Origin: Paenibacillus lautus NBRC 15380
GTDB lineage: Bacteria; Bacillota; Bacilli; Paenibacillales; Paenibacillaceae
DNA length: 64,000 nucleotides
Assembly: GCF_004000945.1 (NCBI RefSeq)
Contig: NZ_BIMF01000002.1
Span: forward strand, 372,001 to 436,000
Direction: 5' to 3'
Position 1 is the first letter of the stretch, and each line of letters begins with the position of its first letter. The position numbers and the translations under genes are program-made. Below the pieces are notes generated by a model, which was not told the origin of the DNA, ran no database searches, and saw nothing but the letters and a program-made list of their open reading frames with translations. Shown here in pieces: positions 9,777 through 17,657 of the stretch.

Positions 9777-10070
9777 TTGGTGTCTCTCCTTTGATATCTC
9801 TTATGTATCTTCCATTAAAAATAGGGATCTCTTTAGCGAACCTGTCGCATCACCTACTTTCCTGGAAACATTGAATATTTCCGGAATTTTTCATGAATAC
9901 AATACATTTTTCAAAAATGTTCGTCTTGAATGAACCGCCTTCCCCCTCCATCATTCTTCTGACATAGGTTCATTCCACATAAAGTTCTTGTTATGTGAAA
10001 TTCCAGTTCAATAGATCCATATTCACGTTATGATTCCATAAACCTTACATACATCTTTTGTACTATTAAT

Positions 10071-10097
10071 AAATCGGCATTTCCCCTTATATTTTTA
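10071..10097 (-). promoter_or_regulatory. Sigma-D (flagellar/chemotaxis) type promoter
   Basis: Leftward strand shows TAAA (10097-10094), exactly 15 bp, then GCCGATTT (10078-10071). This matches the sigma-D consensus TAAA-N15-GCCGATAT with one or two mismatches. It reads towards the chemoreceptor and NRPS-like genes, which agrees with sigma-D control of motility genes in bacilli. Confidence 0.7.
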
Positions 10098-10207
10098 ATA
10101 CTTTAGTAATATTTGAATGCAAAATAATCCTGGTTTTCGACAATTATTTGAATTTTCATTGAAATTTCATCAACTGGGATCGCTGGATCCACCTTACTCG
10201 GAAACGC

Positions 10208-10255
10208 AAAAAAGGCGACATTCCGAATAGTCAGATGACTTTGGAATATCGCCTT
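10208..10255 (-). terminator. Terminator of the ytxJ/thioredoxin-like operon
   Basis: A long hairpin with arms aaggcga (10212-10218) and tcgcctt (10249-10255), plus an inner ttcc/ggaa pairing. It is followed leftward by six Ts. It lies about 26 nt after the stop of the thioredoxin-like gene. Confidence 0.85.
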
Positions 10256-10281
10256 ATGGCTTCATTGCATGAAGAGGAAGC

Positions 10282-10614
10282 CTAGTTAAAGAAATTCATT
10301 ATATTGTTTAATTTCCGCTCTAACTCCCCGAACTGTACAAATCGATCTTCCCTCAGAAACTCTTTGCCCTCAACGAATAGCAGGAGCGAGGGGGCGGTGA
10401 ATATCAAATATCTTGAGGCGATCTCCCCTACCACTTCGGCCTGAATATGTCCAAGTGAGATACTCGGGAACCGCGTTAACAGTTCTCTAAGTTTCGGTAA
10501 TATCGCATGGCATACACTGCAATCTGCCCTGGATACATATAAAAAACTGAATGTGTGATCTTGAATAAATCGTTCGATCGCCTCTATCGACGTCAGATGT
10601 TCCAGTTCTTTCAT
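10282..10614 (-). CDS. Thioredoxin-like protein
   Basis: 110-aa cytoplasmic thioredoxin-fold protein. The redox motif is C32-S-V-C35 (DCSVC), not the usual CGPC. A cis-proline region follows (IFTAPSLLLF), then VEGKEF as in the YtpP/YbbN-like small thioredoxins. The start ATG at 10614 is preceded by AAGGTGATC; an ATG 27 nt upstream has no ribosome site. It follows ytxJ by 40 nt in the same direction, so the pair probably forms a redox operon. Likely role: thiol-disulfide exchange, possibly with bacillithiol-modified proteins (inference from the neighbour). Confidence 0.85.
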   Translation of the reverse strand: MKELEHLTSIEAIERFIQDHTFSFLYVSRADCSVCHAILPKLRELLTRFPSISLGHIQAEVVGEIASRYLIFTAPSLLLFVEGKEFLREDRFVQFGELERKLNNIMNFFN

Positions 10615-10654
10615 AATGATCACCTTGCTTTCAGGAGACATGCAGGTTAATTGT

Positions 10655-10993
10655 TCAGTCCAGAACCGCTGTGATGTGCGCAGACGTAACCGCCCAATGT
10701 GAAGCCGTCCAGTATTTCGCTTGGTCCTTCACATAAATAATTTGCGGCGATTCATGCTTCACGTTCAAATCCTCGGCGATTTTATTGGAAACCGGACGGG
10801 ATTCGATGACTTTAACCAATGTATAATCCACATTACCGTTTGGCGCCTTTTTCAAATAAGATTCATACTCTGCCAAAGCATTGGAGCTAACCGGGCATGT
10901 CGTGCTATGCTTCAGAATGACTTGACCGCGTTCGGAAGATTTCTTCAGAATATTTTCCCATTCTTCTAGTGTTGTGATTTCATTCCATTGCAT
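10655..10993 (-). CDS. ytxJ: Bacilliredoxin-like YtxJ (BrxC) monothiol protein
   Basis: 112-aa protein of the YtxJ family, known in bacilli as a bacillithiol-linked monothiol redox protein that removes bacillithiol from modified proteins. The hallmark TTCPVSSNA motif carries the single catalytic Cys33, followed by the family's SPQIIYVKD strand. ATG at 10993 is chosen because GGGGAG lies 8-13 nt upstream; an in-frame start 39 nt earlier lacks one. It is first gene of a two-gene operon with the thioredoxin-like gene. Its presence supports a bacillithiol-producing Firmicute. Confidence 0.9.
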   Translation of the reverse strand: MQWNEITTLEEWENILKKSSERGQVILKHSTTCPVSSNALAEYESYLKKAPNGNVDYTLVKVIESRPVSNKIAEDLNVKHESPQIIYVKDQAKYWTASHWAVTSAHITAVLD

Positions 10994-11091
10994 ATGATTT
11001 TCTCCCCTTTGATGTGATTTATCGCATTGCATCCATTATATAAACCAATAGCTATTATACACTTAAATTCCGCTATTTTCATATTTAGAGA

Positions 11092-11956
11092 TTACCACTC
11101 TTCATCCGACACTCGAATTGTATTACGGCCGGAGTGTTTAGCTTCGTATAATGCACGATCCGCAAGTTTCAATAACCTCTTAAGCCAATCTGTTGTCCAG
11201 GTCCAATACAAGGACACCTTCTCGCATACTTGCAAAAAGGTTGTCTCTCGCAATCGGTGCCACATGAAACAATCCTTTGGAGGTGAGTGCCCAGAGATAG
11301 AGCGCGGAGGTAACCGTCATGATGACGGGAATCGGGTCCATCCCATCTGGCGTAAGCCCGCCAAGATAAAGAAAATCGCCAATAAGGGGCAGAACAAGAC
11401 CGATCAGCATCGTGTTCAGTTGAAACCGGTAGGACGGCATCTTATGCCAGCTCCGCAGCAGTAGGATCACTCCGCCGATCATGCAAGCGAAGGTGTAGGC
11501 TCCCTGAATGATGTACCATGGGCCGGCAACCACGTCTACTTTCAGATTGGAAATGCCTGAGTAGAATCCGATCTCGCGATAGTATAAATGATGCATTTCG
11601 TTTGTCATGACGAGCAGCATGGTTACGACTGGAATAGCAAACATCCCAATCAGCAGAGGACGTCTCAGATATCGTTCCATTCCAAGATAGGACAGAATGA
11701 TCAGCAGATTAAGGGGGGGCAGAAACGGCATGCCCAAATATTCAAACTTGATCCAAAATTGAATCTCATGAAGCGAATTGCTGGACAATTCCAATGCAGC
11801 GCCGAAAGTATAGATCGACGCAAGCATACTGAAGACGAAGAAGGGTTTGACCATAGCAAGTTTCGAACGCCCAGACAGCGCGTAAAGACCCATGATGATG
11901 TTCAATACGCCTGCCGTGACAATTAGCGTAATCATAGCGGAGTAAGGTGTTCCCAT
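11092..11956 (-). pseudogene. Diguanylate cyclase with internal deletion (7TM sensor joined to GGDEF tail)
   Basis: The 5' part (11180-11956, 258 aa, ATG after a GGAG site) is an N-terminal seven-helix sensor domain of the histidine-kinase/diguanylate-cyclase 7TM type. It ends with the first residues of a PAS-like segment (MREGVLVLDLDNRLA) and then a TAA. Directly after, in another frame (about 11179 to the TAA at 11092), the DNA encodes LKLADRALYEAKHSGRNTI and a few more residues. This is the unmistakable C-terminal helix of a GGDEF domain. So PAS and almost the whole cyclase domain, including the GGDEF motif, have been removed by one deletion that also broke the frame. The truncated membrane protein may still be made but cannot synthesise c-di-GMP. 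Confidence 0.85.
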
Positions 11957-12106
11957 GTTGTAGGCTCCAAGTCTGCATGTGGTTAACCGGTCATCTCAAC
12001 CGATCAAATCTTTAAACCGATGTTACCACAGTGCCCCTATCGGAACAATGTTCCAACTATTGGATACCCCCTACTCGCCGCTAGTCGGAAACGATGAGCA
12101 CAAAAA

Positions 12107-12127
12107 GAACCGCGGGTTACGCGGTTC
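12107..12127 (-). terminator. Terminator of the DUF1963 gene
   Basis: Perfect 8-bp arms gaaccgcg (12107-12114) and cgcggttc (12120-12127), with a leftward T-run (complement of 12102-12106). It lies 70 nt beyond the stop. Confidence 0.8.
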
Positions 12128-12196
12128 CCCTATCCCCTATCTGTTTATTATTCACTCTAATATGCATAGAGTTTATCGTGCAATATTGAATCGTGC

Positions 12197-13084
12197 TCAG
12201 CTTGAGTACAGCGAACAATACGTGCGCTCGAAATTTCTGGCCAGCAAGTCCTCTTTTCGGATGAAAAATTGCAGTTCACCCGCATCCCACCAGCAAAATC
12301 CTACCTCGTCGTCCGAATCGATTGCCAGCAGCAGCAGTGTATCCCGGATTTCCTGCTGGGCCCGTTCCGCGTTGCCGCCGCAATGATCGGTAATTTGCTG
12401 CAGGGCCGCCTCCATGGAATAATTGTACTCTGATCCCGTTAACAGCATTAAAGCAGCCTCGTGCTCACAATCTCCATGCTGGGTAGAGGGGTAGCCAAAG
12501 ATCGACGCGATGTCGTCAGATTCCAGCCCCGTCAATTGATGGCACAGGTCCTCGTAAGATTCAAAATCGTGCTCCTCATCCTCGATAACCTCATCATCCA
12601 CATAAGCGTAATTAGGAGGCTCAAGCGTGGCTCTGGCTTCAATACGGTAGCCAGTGAACTCTTCTTCTAACGCGGTCCCCTCAGGCGATTTACATCGAAT
12701 TACAGGCGCTGTCTGATCCTCTGCCAGATACAGAACCCGGTGCTCAATGTTATAGGCAGGTTCATCAACGCCAACGAAGAAATACAGCATTCCGCTAAGC
12801 GGAAGTGAAGCCGTGGCGTCGTGAGCTGCCAAATCCCTCAACTGCAGCTGTGTCAAAAACGTCATCGGTGTTCCATCCGAAGTGAGCGGCCATTTAATTC
12901 CTTCGGGAAGATCGGGATCTCCGCCAATCCGTGAATTGCACGAGCTGGTATAGTTCTCCTCTCCCTGTTTGGATAACCGAATGCCTTGCCGAGTATGTTC
13001 GATTAAATAGTCTGCTGCATGTTCAAATTGGTGCTCTTGGATGATGTTTTGCATTTTGACCAAGTTGTGTTCGTTTAGCTTCAT
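12197..13084 (-). CDS. DUF1963 (YwqG-type) protein
   Basis: 295-aa soluble protein of the DUF1963/YwqG family. It has the family's opening signature SRIGGDPDLPEGIKWP (about residues 51-66), TFLTQLQLRDL, the GMLYFFVG strand, the PSTQHGDCEHEA segment and a closing GFCWWDAGELQFFI. The function of the family is unknown; it is not secreted and has no membrane segment. ATG at 13084 is chosen after GAGGAAACAG. It follows the membrane-anchored hypothetical gene by 74 nt in the same direction and may be co-transcribed. Confidence 0.85.
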   Translation of the reverse strand: MKLNEHNLVKMQNIIQEHQFEHAADYLIEHTRQGIRLSKQGEENYTSSCNSRIGGDPDLPEGIKWPLTSDGTPMTFLTQLQLRDLAAHDATASLPLSGMLYFFVGVDEPAYNIEHRVLYLAEDQTAPVIRCKSPEGTALEEEFTGYRIEARATLEPPNYAYVDDEVIEDEEHDFESYEDLCHQLTGLESDDIASIFGYPSTQHGDCEHEAALMLLTGSEYNYSMEAALQQITDHCGGNAERAQQEIRDTLLLLAIDSDDEVGFCWWDAGELQFFIRKEDLLARNFERTYCSLYSS

Positions 13085-13158
13085 CGTCTGTTTCCTCATC
13101 TTTTCATAAATTATAATGCTGCCATGATTACGAAAATTGCCCAAGTCTGAAGGTCCTG

Positions 13159-13611
13159 TTATTCTTCCTTAAAGAGATCTTCAATGATCGACTTATCATA
13201 GCCATTGGTGATCCTGTAACTCCAGGAATATTTCTTATGTATGCCTCTATTCGGAGAGATTCGGATGATATCCGGTTCCGTATAATGTATTTGAAAGGGC
13301 TTGTATTCGACGTTAATCCAGATCCAGTAATCCGTCCCCCTTGGGTAATTGTCGGTCCTCCATAACTTCGCGTGGGAGAAGCTATTCATGATGCGCTCGA
13401 TGGTTGCCGGATCGGTAATTTTTATTCGATTCTCCCCGTACGAAATGCCCCTTTTCTCAATCGTTATATGATCTATCTTCTGTATGTCATGGATCTGATC
13501 GCCCATCAACTCCTTGTAGGTCGTTCTGGATTGAACTAATGAAAAGACCGCTCCCGACAATATGGTCAACGTCACGATAGCAAAAAAAATTCGCCATGAC
13601 CTGTCACTCAT
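13159..13611 (-). CDS. Membrane-anchored protein of unknown function
   Basis: 150-aa protein I do not recognise. A single hydrophobic segment (about residues 7-26) follows a short basic start, as in an uncleaved signal anchor, leaving about 120 residues outside the cell. The body contains alternating strands with many aromatic residues (YWIWINVEYKPFQIHYTEP) and a YSWSYRI strand. It resembles the small PepSY-like or DUF-type exported proteins of Paenibacillus only in general layout. The start ATG at 13611 (or GTG at 13614) follows AAGGCGG. The DUF1963 gene follows 74 nt downstream. Confidence 0.6.
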   Translation of the reverse strand: MSDRSWRIFFAIVTLTILSGAVFSLVQSRTTYKELMGDQIHDIQKIDHITIEKRGISYGENRIKITDPATIERIMNSFSHAKLWRTDNYPRGTDYWIWINVEYKPFQIHYTEPDIIRISPNRGIHKKYSWSYRITNGYDKSIIEDLFKEE

Positions 13612-13800
13612 CACGATTCCGCCTTGAAACCCTTTAGGTTACGGGCTATCTCATTCACTTTTTTCATATCCCCCTCCACTTATGCACGTTAATGGCACGG
13701 CACCCTCATAATATAAACCCCATCAGCCATGCTTTAGTTGCCGGATAATTTAACATCTTTTGGTTTGATCTGTCAATCCATTATTCGAAAGAATACCGAA

Positions 13801-13925
13801 TCTCTAACTTGACATGATTGCCCACTTCTACGCTCAGTATATTCTTTCCTTGAAGCTTACCTGCATAAATGGTATCTTCCCCGTTCTGGGAATAGGCGAC
13901 ATATCCTCGGCATTGGTAAGATACC
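13801..13925 (-). pseudogene. C-terminal tail of an unidentified gene fused out of frame to the amidase
   Basis: In the frame +1 to the amidase end, about 41 codons run to a TAA near 13799-13801. They read GYVAYSQNGEDTIYAGKL, then KNILSVEVGNHVKLEIRYSFE, which has good amphipathic strand character and sensible codons. I do not recognise the family. It has no start of its own and begins at the point where amidase homology ends (near 13920). Confidence 0.45.
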
Positions 13926-14541
13926 CGACTTCGATAAGCACTGCCGGCATTATCGGCGTTGAGAGCACTTTTAATTGCTCTTCCTTTATACCGCGATCAC
14001 GAAGGTCGATTGCCCTCACCAAATGCTTCTGCAGGGTCTCGGCCAAAGGAATGCTATCCGCGTGCCGGTATAGGGTTTCGGTACCCGATGTCAAAGGATC
14101 GGTATACGTGTTGCCATGAATGGACACCATGGCATCCGCATTCCAATCATTCGCGATCGCTGCCCGTTCATCCAATTCGATGAAACGGTCATCCGTTCGT
14201 GTCAAGAGAGGCTCAAACATAGGATCCTCCTCAAGGAGGGCAGCAACCCGTCCGGCAAGGGACAGGTTGAACGCCTTCTCATATGCGCCGCTGACGCCTG
14301 TAGCTCCAGGATCCTTTCCCCCGTGGCCTGGATCGATGACGATCCGAAATGTCTCTTGATGATTGGGCACGTCAGGAAGCGTCTTAAAGGAATCCGCAAG
14401 TTTGGCCGATGATGCCGGTACCAGCTCCATAGTAGATGCACCTGTGTTTACTACCATTTTGAAGCCGACAATAAACATGATGGCAATAAGTAGAATATAA
14501 AATAGGATGACAAATTTTTTGCGTTTCTTGTAATAGTTCAT
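13834..14541 (-). CDS. CwlD-like N-acetylmuramoyl-L-alanine amidase with replaced C-terminus
   Basis: 235-aa Amidase_3 enzyme that cleaves the MurNAc-L-Ala bond; the N-terminal membrane anchor (about 10-28) and size resemble the germination-specific CwlD. Zinc and catalytic residues are visible: H73 in DPGHGGKDPG, E88, H142 in SIHGN and E204 in VLIEVGYLTN. After NAED at about residue 213 homology stops. The remaining 22 residues (MSPIPRTGK onward) do not look like the family's last helix, and another frame of the same DNA reads as a different protein tail (see findings). So a deletion has probably fused the gene to a neighbour, trimming the last helix. Catalytic residues remain, so it may still work. 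RBS AGAAGGAGGAG. Confidence 0.8.
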   Translation of the reverse strand: MNYYKKRKKFVILFYILLIAIMFIVGFKMVVNTGASTMELVPASSAKLADSFKTLPDVPNHQETFRIVIDPGHGGKDPGATGVSGAYEKAFNLSLAGRVAALLEEDPMFEPLLTRTDDRFIELDERAAIANDWNADAMVSIHGNTYTDPLTSGTETLYRHADSIPLAETLQKHLVRAIDLRDRGIKEEQLKVLSTPIMPAVLIEVGYLTNAEDMSPIPRTGKIPFMQVSFKERIY

Positions 14542-14715
14542 GGCTCCTCCTTCTGGATGATCGTGCTAGATACGATTCCATAAGAAGAATATAATCGCCG
14601 GATGTGACAACGATTTTACCAAGATGTCAACAACTTGTGTCCGATACTGTACTATGGATACAAACAAGAGTATTTTCATAGATTCATGACGATGCAAAAC
14701 CACCGCGCAGAAAAA

Positions 14716-14737
14716 AAGCCGCACGTGTGCGGCTTTC
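14716..14737 (-). terminator. Terminator of metE
   Basis: 10-bp perfect arms aaagccgcac (14716-14725) and gtgcggcttt (14728-14737), followed leftward by a T-run. It lies about 108 nt after the metE stop. Confidence 0.85.
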
Positions 14738-14845
14738 TCGAAATCATACACTTTTAAATTTATAAACCCGTTGCGACGTGTCTCCTCCCTGATTCTCCAA
14801 TGACAGATCGACGTCAATTGTACAGGCAGACGCATCGTGTCTACG

Positions 14846-17134
14846 TTACACGTTCAGCGAATAGGACGAACGAGCGATCTCCGTGGCTTGAACCATGTTA
14901 CGGAGGGATGCGACCGTTTCTTCCTTACCGCGTGTTTTGAGACCGCAGTCCGGGTTGATCCAGAACAGTTTCGGATCTAGGACCCGCAGTGCACGCTCGA
15001 TCATGCTTGTCATCTCTTCCACACGAGGTACCCGTGGACTATGGATATCATACACGCCAAGTCCAATCCCTAATCTGTAGGTATTGACTTCAAAGCTATG
15101 GATCAGTTCGCCATGACTGCGCGAAGTTTCAATCGAGATGACATCGGCATCCATCGCCTCAATCGAATCGATCATGTCATGGAACTCGCAATAACACATA
15201 TGCGTATGAATTTGCGTGGTCGGCTGAACCGTGCATGTAGTCATACGGAAGGCTTTAACAGCCCATGCGAGATACTCCGCTTGGTCTTCCTCCTTCAGCG
15301 GCAGCCCTTCGCGGACCGCAGGCTCATCCACCTGAATCATTCCGATGCCCGCCTGCTCCAGCGCCTCTACTTCCTGTCTTAAGGCATAGGCCAGTTGATA
15401 AGCAATCTGCTCCCGCGAGATGTCTTCGCGAACGAACGACCAGTTCATGATCGTAATCGGACCGGTTAGCATCCCTTTCACGGGCCGGTTAGTCTTCGAC
15501 TGTGCATATTTCGTTTCCTCTACCGTCATCGGTTTCTCGAATGCCACATCCCCGAAGATCACGGGCGGTTTCACGCAGCGTGAGCCGTAAGACTGAACCC
15601 ATCCAAACTGAGTGAAGGCAAAGCCTCCAAGCTTCTCTCCGAAAAATTCAACCATGTCCGTTCTCTCGAACTCGCCGTGCACAAGCACATCCAGGCCGAT
15701 TTCTTCCTGCAGCTTGATCCAAACATCGATTTGATCCTGAATGAATCGCTCATACTGCTCATGATTCCATTCTCCCTTGCGCCACGCCTGGCGTGCCTTC
15801 CGCACCTCGGCTGACTGAGGGAAGCTGCCGATCGTCGTGGTCGGAAGAATCGGCAGCTGCCACTTATTCTGTTGAGCGACATGACGCTCTGCGAACGGCA
15901 GACTGCGAGCCGGATTCTGAGCACTAATCTCGGCAACTGTCTGCTGAATGTCATGTCGATTGCGCTCTTCAGATTGTTTAAGTGCCTGAAGCGCAGCCTC
16001 GCATTCCTCCAGTTCCTTGGAGATTCGGGCTGTGCCTGTGGAGATTGCTTTTGTCAAAAGTACCAGTTCATTCAGCTTCTCGTCGGCAAAGGCGAGCGCC
16101 CCTTTTAGTTCAGGCTGCAGTTTCGTTTCATTGTTCACCGTCACTGGAACATGCAGCAAGCTGCACGAGGATTGAACGATCAACCGTTCAGCGGCTACGT
16201 ATGTCGTCAGTTCTTCCAATTGCGACAGCTTCTCGCGAAGGGACGCCTTCCAGATGCCCCGTCCGTCGATCATACCGGCGCCCAACACTTTATTCGCAGG
16301 AAACCCTGACTGTTTAATGGCTTGCACATTGCCTTGGTAACCATGCACCAGGTCAAGTCCGATGCCGCTAACCGGAAGCTGGATGATATCCTGATAGTTT
16401 TCTACGAATTCAAAATAGGTTTGCAGCATGATGTTTAGGCCAGGCGCCGAAGTCGCAAACGTTTCATAGATGGTTGTTAAGCGCTTCAGATCGGCTTTGC
16501 TTAATTTCGTTACCAGGATCGGCTCGTCGATCTGTACCCATTGAACGCCTTCTTGTGTGAGCTCCTGAAGGATCTGAACGTACAGCGGCAGTAATTTATC
16601 AAGCCAGGCATCCGTTTCCGAGGCTTGGTAGCCTTTGGACAACTTCAGGAAGGTGAGCGGACCGACAATAACCGGCTTGCCTTCTATCCCGAGTTTCTCC
16701 TTGGCCTCTCGATAAGCTGCCAGCGGTCTGTTCTCCGTCAAAACCGGAGCCGCCCCATCCAATTCTGGTACGATATAGTGATAATTGGTGTTAAACCACT
16801 TGGTCATTTCACTTGCTGTAGCGTCCTTCGTTCCGCGAGCCATACCATAATATACAGACAATGGCACAACACCGCCCTCATAAGCGAAGCGCTTCGGTAC
16901 GATACCGAACATCGTCGCCGTGTCCAGAACATGATCGTAATAACTAAAATCATTGACGGCGATCAGATCAATTCCGCTCTCCTGCTGCTTGCGTAAATGA
17001 TTCAACCGAATCTCCTGCAGCTGCTTGTGAAACTCCGATTCTTCGAGCTTGCCCGCCCAGAATGCTTCCAGGGCTTTTTTCCATTCCCGATCAGCGCCAA
17101 TACGCGGATATCCCAGTACACTGCTCTTTGCCAT
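14846..17134 (-). CDS. metE: Cobalamin-independent methionine synthase
   Basis: 762-aa 5-methyltetrahydropteroyltriglutamate-homocysteine methyltransferase, the last step of methionine synthesis, cytoplasmic. Both barrels are complete. The N-terminal half opens with LGYPRIG and has the VPLSVYYGMARG region; the C-terminal half has TTTIGSFPQS, HGEFERTDMVEFFGE and the zinc site HTHMCYCEFHD plus NPDCGLKTR. The ATG at 17134 follows an AGGAGTG site. No SAM riboswitch is present in the leader; instead two overlapping TATAG-type palindromes lie upstream, suggesting control by a LysR-family regulator encoded elsewhere. Confidence 0.97.
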   Translation of the reverse strand: MAKSSVLGYPRIGADREWKKALEAFWAGKLEESEFHKQLQEIRLNHLRKQQESGIDLIAVNDFSYYDHVLDTATMFGIVPKRFAYEGGVVPLSVYYGMARGTKDATASEMTKWFNTNYHYIVPELDGAAPVLTENRPLAAYREAKEKLGIEGKPVIVGPLTFLKLSKGYQASETDAWLDKLLPLYVQILQELTQEGVQWVQIDEPILVTKLSKADLKRLTTIYETFATSAPGLNIMLQTYFEFVENYQDIIQLPVSGIGLDLVHGYQGNVQAIKQSGFPANKVLGAGMIDGRGIWKASLREKLSQLEELTTYVAAERLIVQSSCSLLHVPVTVNNETKLQPELKGALAFADEKLNELVLLTKAISTGTARISKELEECEAALQALKQSEERNRHDIQQTVAEISAQNPARSLPFAERHVAQQNKWQLPILPTTTIGSFPQSAEVRKARQAWRKGEWNHEQYERFIQDQIDVWIKLQEEIGLDVLVHGEFERTDMVEFFGEKLGGFAFTQFGWVQSYGSRCVKPPVIFGDVAFEKPMTVEETKYAQSKTNRPVKGMLTGPITIMNWSFVREDISREQIAYQLAYALRQEVEALEQAGIGMIQVDEPAVREGLPLKEEDQAEYLAWAVKAFRMTTCTVQPTTQIHTHMCYCEFHDMIDSIEAMDADVISIETSRSHGELIHSFEVNTYRLGIGLGVYDIHSPRVPRVEEMTSMIERALRVLDPKLFWINPDCGLKTRGKEETVASLRNMVQATEIARSSYSLNV

Positions 17135-17189
17135 CTATGTAACACTCCTATACAAATTGTTACAAGAAAGATATCACGTATTGATCGGT

Positions 17190-17236
17190 ATAGTGTAACT
17201 CATATAAGCTATATCTAGTTATAGCCTACGGCTATA
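17190..17236 (-). promoter_or_regulatory. Overlapping palindromes upstream of metE (LysR-type operator candidate)
   Basis: TATAGCC-TAC-GGCTATA (17220-17236) is a perfect 7-3-7 palindrome. It shares its left arm with GCTATA-N6-TATAGC (17208-17225), and a further TATAG lies at 17190-17194. The 17-bp TATAG...CTATA layout resembles the MetR/MtaR-type box known for methionine genes in streptococci; the regulator here is inferred. Confidence 0.55.
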
Positions 17237-17430
17237 GCGAGGTAACTGCGATGATTATCGTTGACTCTCTTTCCTTTTTGACAACCATCCGATAAGACAG
17301 CCCGCCATACTCGAGGCGTACACGATAAATAAGCAAACGATGGCAAATAAGGCCTTCATGTATATAAACGCGAATCATCGATAGAAGTATGGAAATTATT
17401 CGAATGGATAAGTTGCTTGTTTCTCTCAAC

Positions 17431-17456
17431 AAAAAAACCGCGTAATTACGCGGTTT
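17431..17456 (-). terminator. Orphan bidirectional hairpin/terminator
   Basis: Perfect palindrome aaaccgcgtaa/ttacgcggttt (17435-17456), with a leftward T-run (complement of 17431-17437). It sits between metE and the racemase gene, which are divergent, and no leftward gene is evident to its right. A second dyad (ggtgttc/gaacacc, 17540-17572) lies upstream of it. The rest of 17237-17600 holds no recognisable gene. Confidence 0.5.
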
Positions 17457-17595
17457 CTCATAAGATGAAGTTGAAATATGGCATTCTTCATACGAATCCA
17501 TCTTCGAATAAATGGGGCTGCTAGTCTATTTGGGGCACGGGTGTTCAGCTCGGGCACTCGGATGCGAACACCATAGAGCCGTTACAGAGATAGCA

Positions 17596-17625
17596 TTGGT
17601 TATGTATGTTGAAACACCCTATAAT
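17596..17625 (+). promoter_or_regulatory. Promoter of the racemase gene
   Basis: TTGGTT (17596-17601), 18 bp, TATAAT (17620-17625), 32 nt upstream of the racemase start. Confidence 0.5.
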
Positions 17626-17657
17626 GGGTTTACTTAGGATCGTAAAGGAGCTTATCT

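Larger units (their letters stand above)
9777..10281. other. AT-rich intergenic region (long leader of the chemoreceptor gene)
   Basis: 505 bp without a gene. It holds, from right to left, the terminator of the thioredoxin-like gene (10208-10255), a sigma-D-like promoter (10071-10097) and a leader of about 288 nt. The leader contains small dyads: acattttt/aaaaatgt at 9906-9922, and a CACATAA/TTATGTG pairing near 9975-9998. I looked for a cyclic-di-GMP riboswitch on the transcript and did not recognise one. Confidence 0.6.

Noticed and set aside
9777..10070. Cyclic-di-GMP riboswitch in the chemoreceptor leader
   Set aside because: Such riboswitches often precede chemoreceptor genes, but the conserved GEMM core sequences are not present on the transcript strand.
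17135..17240. SAM (S-box) riboswitch upstream of metE
   Set aside because: The leader is too short and has none of the S-box core motifs; palindromes of a protein operator type are present instead.
17232..17501. 89-codon leftward reading frame between metE and the racemase
   Set aside because: It runs through the terminator palindrome and the metE operator region, has no ribosome site and no protein-like composition.
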